Assembly (NCBI GenBank): GCA_017307315.1
Contig: JAFKFF010000059.1
Span: 1-7,752, forward strand
DNA: 7,752 nucleotides
Direction of reading: 5' to 3'
Origin: Alphaproteobacteria bacterium
GTDB taxonomy: Bacteria; Pseudomonadota; Alphaproteobacteria; Micropepsales; Micropepsaceae
The translations under genes were made by a program, and so were the position numbers. This document shows, in pieces, positions 6,047 to 7,752 of this stretch (its first letter is position 1; every line of letters starts with the position of its first letter). A model generated the notes under the pieces. The model was not told the DNA's origin and did not search any database. It saw only the letters and a list, made by a program, of their open reading frames with translations.

Positions 6047-6745
6047 TCAGGCCGAGGCAGAGGCCGACGCCCGATCCACCAGCCGGCCCTGTTCCAGCAC
6101 CAGCGCCCGGTCCATGCGGTCCGCCAGCTGGAAATTGTGGGTGGCGATCAGGGCGGCCAGGCCCTCGGCGCGGGTAACCTGCAGCAGGGCGTCGAACACC
6201 CCGCCGGAGGTGCGGGGATCGAGATTGCCGGTGGGCTCGTCCGCCAGGAGGATGCGCGGCTTGTTGGCGAGCGCGCGGGCGATGGCGACGCGCTGCTGTT
6301 CGCCGCCCGACAATTGCGCCGGGCGATGCGTCAGCCGTGTCCCCAGGCCCAGTGCGACCAAAAGGCGTCTCGCCTCCGCCGCCGCTTCGCTCCGTCCCCG
6401 GCCCGCGATCATCTGCGGCATCACCACATTCTCCAGCGCGTCGAATTCGGGAAGGAGATGATGCGCCTGATAGACGAAGCCGATCATGTCGCGGCGGATG
6501 CGGGTGCGTTCCTGGTCCGGCAAGCGCGATGCCGCCATGCCGTCGATATAGATCTCGCCGCCCGATGGGGTTTCCAGAAGGCCCGCCATGTGAAGCAGCG
6601 AGGATTTTCCCACGCCCGACTGGCCCACCAGGGCCACGATCTCGCCGGCGCGCAAGGTGAGGTTGAGGTCGCGGAAGATTTCGAGCTGCCCCTCGCCTTC
6701 CCGGTAGCGGCGCGAGACATTTTCCAGCCGCAATATATCAGCCAT
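6047..6745 (-). CDS. lolD: Lipoprotein-releasing ABC transporter ATPase LolD
   Basis: LolD is the cytoplasmic ATPase that powers extraction of outer-membrane-directed lipoproteins from the inner membrane and their hand-over to periplasmic LolA. The 232-residue product has all ABC motifs intact: Walker A GQSGVGKS (41-48), Q-loop VYQ (Q93), signature [15 protein letters not shown] (145-159), Walker B ILLADEP with E170 (165-171) and H-loop ATHN (H203). [15 protein letters not shown] and [11 protein letters not shown] are typical of the LolD/MacB-type subfamily. The assignment to Lol rather than another member rests on the permease it is fused to by overlap: its ATG at 6743-6745 lies inside the last codons of lolC (8-bp overlap), implying translational coupling. 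The tail after residue 225 is an Ala-Ser repeat of no clear function. Confidence 0.95.
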   Translation of the reverse strand: MADILRLENVSRRYREGEGQLEIFRDLNLTLRAGEIVALVGQSGVGKSSLLHMAGLLETPSGGEIYIDGMAASRLPDQERTRIRRDMIGFVYQAHHLLPEFDALENVVMPQMIAGRGRSEAAAEARRLLVALGLGTRLTHRPAQLSGGEQQRVAIARALANKPRILLADEPTGNLDPRTSGGVFDALLQVTRAEGLAALIATHNFQLADRMDRALVLEQGRLVDRASASASA

Positions 6746-7752
6746 AACGCAGCGCCTCGACCGGATCGAGCTTGGCGGCGCGCCAGGACGGATAGAGCGT
6801 CGCCAGGAATGTCAGGGTCAGCGCCATCGCGACCACAGCCGCGACTTCGCCGGAATCCAGTTCCGCCGGCATCTTGGAGAGGAAATAGATGGTGGGATCG
6901 AACAGCGTGGTGCCGGTCAGCCGCGACAGCGCCTGGCGGATGCTTTCGATATTGGCGCAGAACAAGACGCCGATGGCGAAGCCCAGCAAGGTTCCGATCA
7001 CCCCGATGCTGGCGCCGGCGATGAGAAAGACCCGCATCACCGCGCCGCGCGAAGCGCCCATGGTACGCAGGATGGCGATGTCCTGCGACTTGTCCTTCAC
7101 CAGCATCACCAGACCCGACACGATGTTGAGCGCCGCCACCAGAATGATCAGCGTCAAGATCAGGAACATCACATTGCGCTCGACCTGAAGCGCCTCGAAG
7201 AAACTGGAATTGGTCTCCTGCCAGGGCACCAGCCGGGTGTTTCGGCCCGCGGCCTCAGACAGCGCGGGCAGCATCGAAAGATCGTTGTCGGGGTCGGTGA
7301 CCATCACCTCCACGCTGCTCACGCCGCCCTCGAAATTGAAGAAGAGCTGCGCCTCGCTCAGCGGCATGAAGACGAAGCTGGTGTCGTACTGGGTCATGCC
7401 GATACGGAAGGTGCCCGCCACCTTATAGGTCTTGATGCGCGGTGTGGTGCCGAATGGGGTGACATTGCCTTTCGGGGCGATCAGGGTAATCGACCCGCCG
7501 GGGCGCACCCCCATCTTCCGCGCGAGGCCGGCGCCGATGATGACGTCCTCGCTGCCCGCAAAATCGGCGAGCGCGTTCTGAGATAAAGTCGAAGAGACGA
7601 TGGTGAGGCTCTTGAGGTCGGCGGGCCGAAGGCCCCGCACGATGACGCCGGAATTGACCCCGTTCTGGCTTGCCATCACCTGGCCGTCCACCACCGGGGC
7701 GGCGCGCGTCACCCCCGGCACGGCGCGCAGGCGCTGCGCCGGGGCGTCGAAA
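6738..7752 (-). CDS. lolC: Lipoprotein-releasing permease LolC/LolE family (5'-truncated by window edge)
   Basis: This is the inner-membrane permease partner of LolD. 337 residues are visible, running in from the window edge with no start codon; relative to a family length slightly above 400, the first membrane helix and early periplasmic domain are missing. The visible part holds the large periplasmic domain (about 1-190). Three helices follow, at about 194-218, 238-266 and 302-321, ending in the FtsX-type tail [17 protein letters not shown]. The stretch [16 protein letters not shown] (92-107) aligns by eye with the LolC hook that contacts LolA, which favours LolC (or the single-permease LolF type) over LolE. 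The cytoplasmic loop [20 protein letters not shown] (219-238) is the coupling region to LolD. In Alphaproteobacteria lolC-lolD commonly precedes dnaE, as here. An internal GTG at 7719-7721 is not the real start. Confidence 0.93.
   Translation of the reverse strand, partial: FDAPAQRLRAVPGVTRAAPVVDGQVMASQNGVNSGVIVRGLRPADLKSLTIVSSTLSQNALADFAGSEDVIIGAGLARKMGVRPGGSITLIAPKGNVTPFGTTPRIKTYKVAGTFRIGMTQYDTSFVFMPLSEAQLFFNFEGGVSSVEVMVTDPDNDLSMLPALSEAAGRNTRLVPWQETNSSFFEALQVERNVMFLILTLIILVAALNIVSGLVMLVKDKSQDIAILRTMGASRGAVMRVFLIAGASIGVIGTLLGFAIGVLFCANIESIRQALSRLTGTTLFDPTIYFLSKMPAELDSGEVAAVVAMALTLTFLATLYPSWRAAKLDPVEALRYG

Noticed and set aside
5723..7024. A 433-codon plus-strand frame across the dnaE leader, microprotein gene and lolD
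   Set aside because: It is antisense to lolD, to the start of lolC and to the 34-aa gene, which have motifs and ribosome binding sites; this frame has neither.
1..7752. CRISPR arrays, tRNA or rRNA genes, insertion sequences, attachment sites
   Set aside because: I looked for regularly spaced repeats, cloverleaf patterns, transposase frames and terminal inverted repeats and saw none; the window is conserved housekeeping DNA.

Overview
The window is a stretch of conserved housekeeping chromosome from an alphaproteobacterium. The evidence is the high GC content with GC-rich third codon positions, the order lolC-lolD-dnaE followed by rpsB-tsf, ribosomal promoter hexamers of alphaproteobacterial style, and a LexA site of the alphaproteobacterial form GTTC-N7-GTTC. 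I cannot name the genus. Every supported gene lies on the minus strand. The long plus-strand reading frames are antisense shadows of dnaE, rpsB, tsf and lolCD.

In the direction of transcription (high to low coordinates): a 5'-truncated lolC/lolE-type permease gene (6738-7752) overlaps lolD (6047-6745) by 8 bp. Together they encode the inner-membrane ABC machine that releases lipoproteins to LolA. The next 124 bp (5923-6046) hold a promoter with an exact SOS box overlapping its -10 element. It drives an unannotated 34-codon membrane microprotein (5818-5922) with a strong Shine-Dalgarno sequence. After 78 bp comes dnaE (2308-5739), the replicative DNA polymerase III alpha subunit, complete at 1143 aa.

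Between dnaE and rpsB (1751-2307) there are an interrupted two-segment membrane-protein reading frame (2029-2253), two inverted repeats, a good rpsB promoter (-35 at 1889-1894, -10 at 1866-1871) and a structured rpsB leader of about 108 nt. rpsB (971-1750, ribosomal protein S2) and tsf (1-912, elongation factor Ts, lacking only its last few codons) form the usual translation operon. A strong GC hairpin lies in the 58-bp gap between them.

The most interesting element is the LexA-box microprotein in front of dnaE. Its size, single membrane segment and apparent SOS control resemble SidA of Caulobacter crescentus, a small SOS-induced inner-membrane division inhibitor. It may be a SidA-like checkpoint peptide, possibly cotranscribed with the replicative polymerase. 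Second-tier observations are a one-residue shortening of the otherwise conserved nucleotide-binding GS loop in DnaE, the broken small membrane gene, and a possible long-range fold in the rpsB leader.
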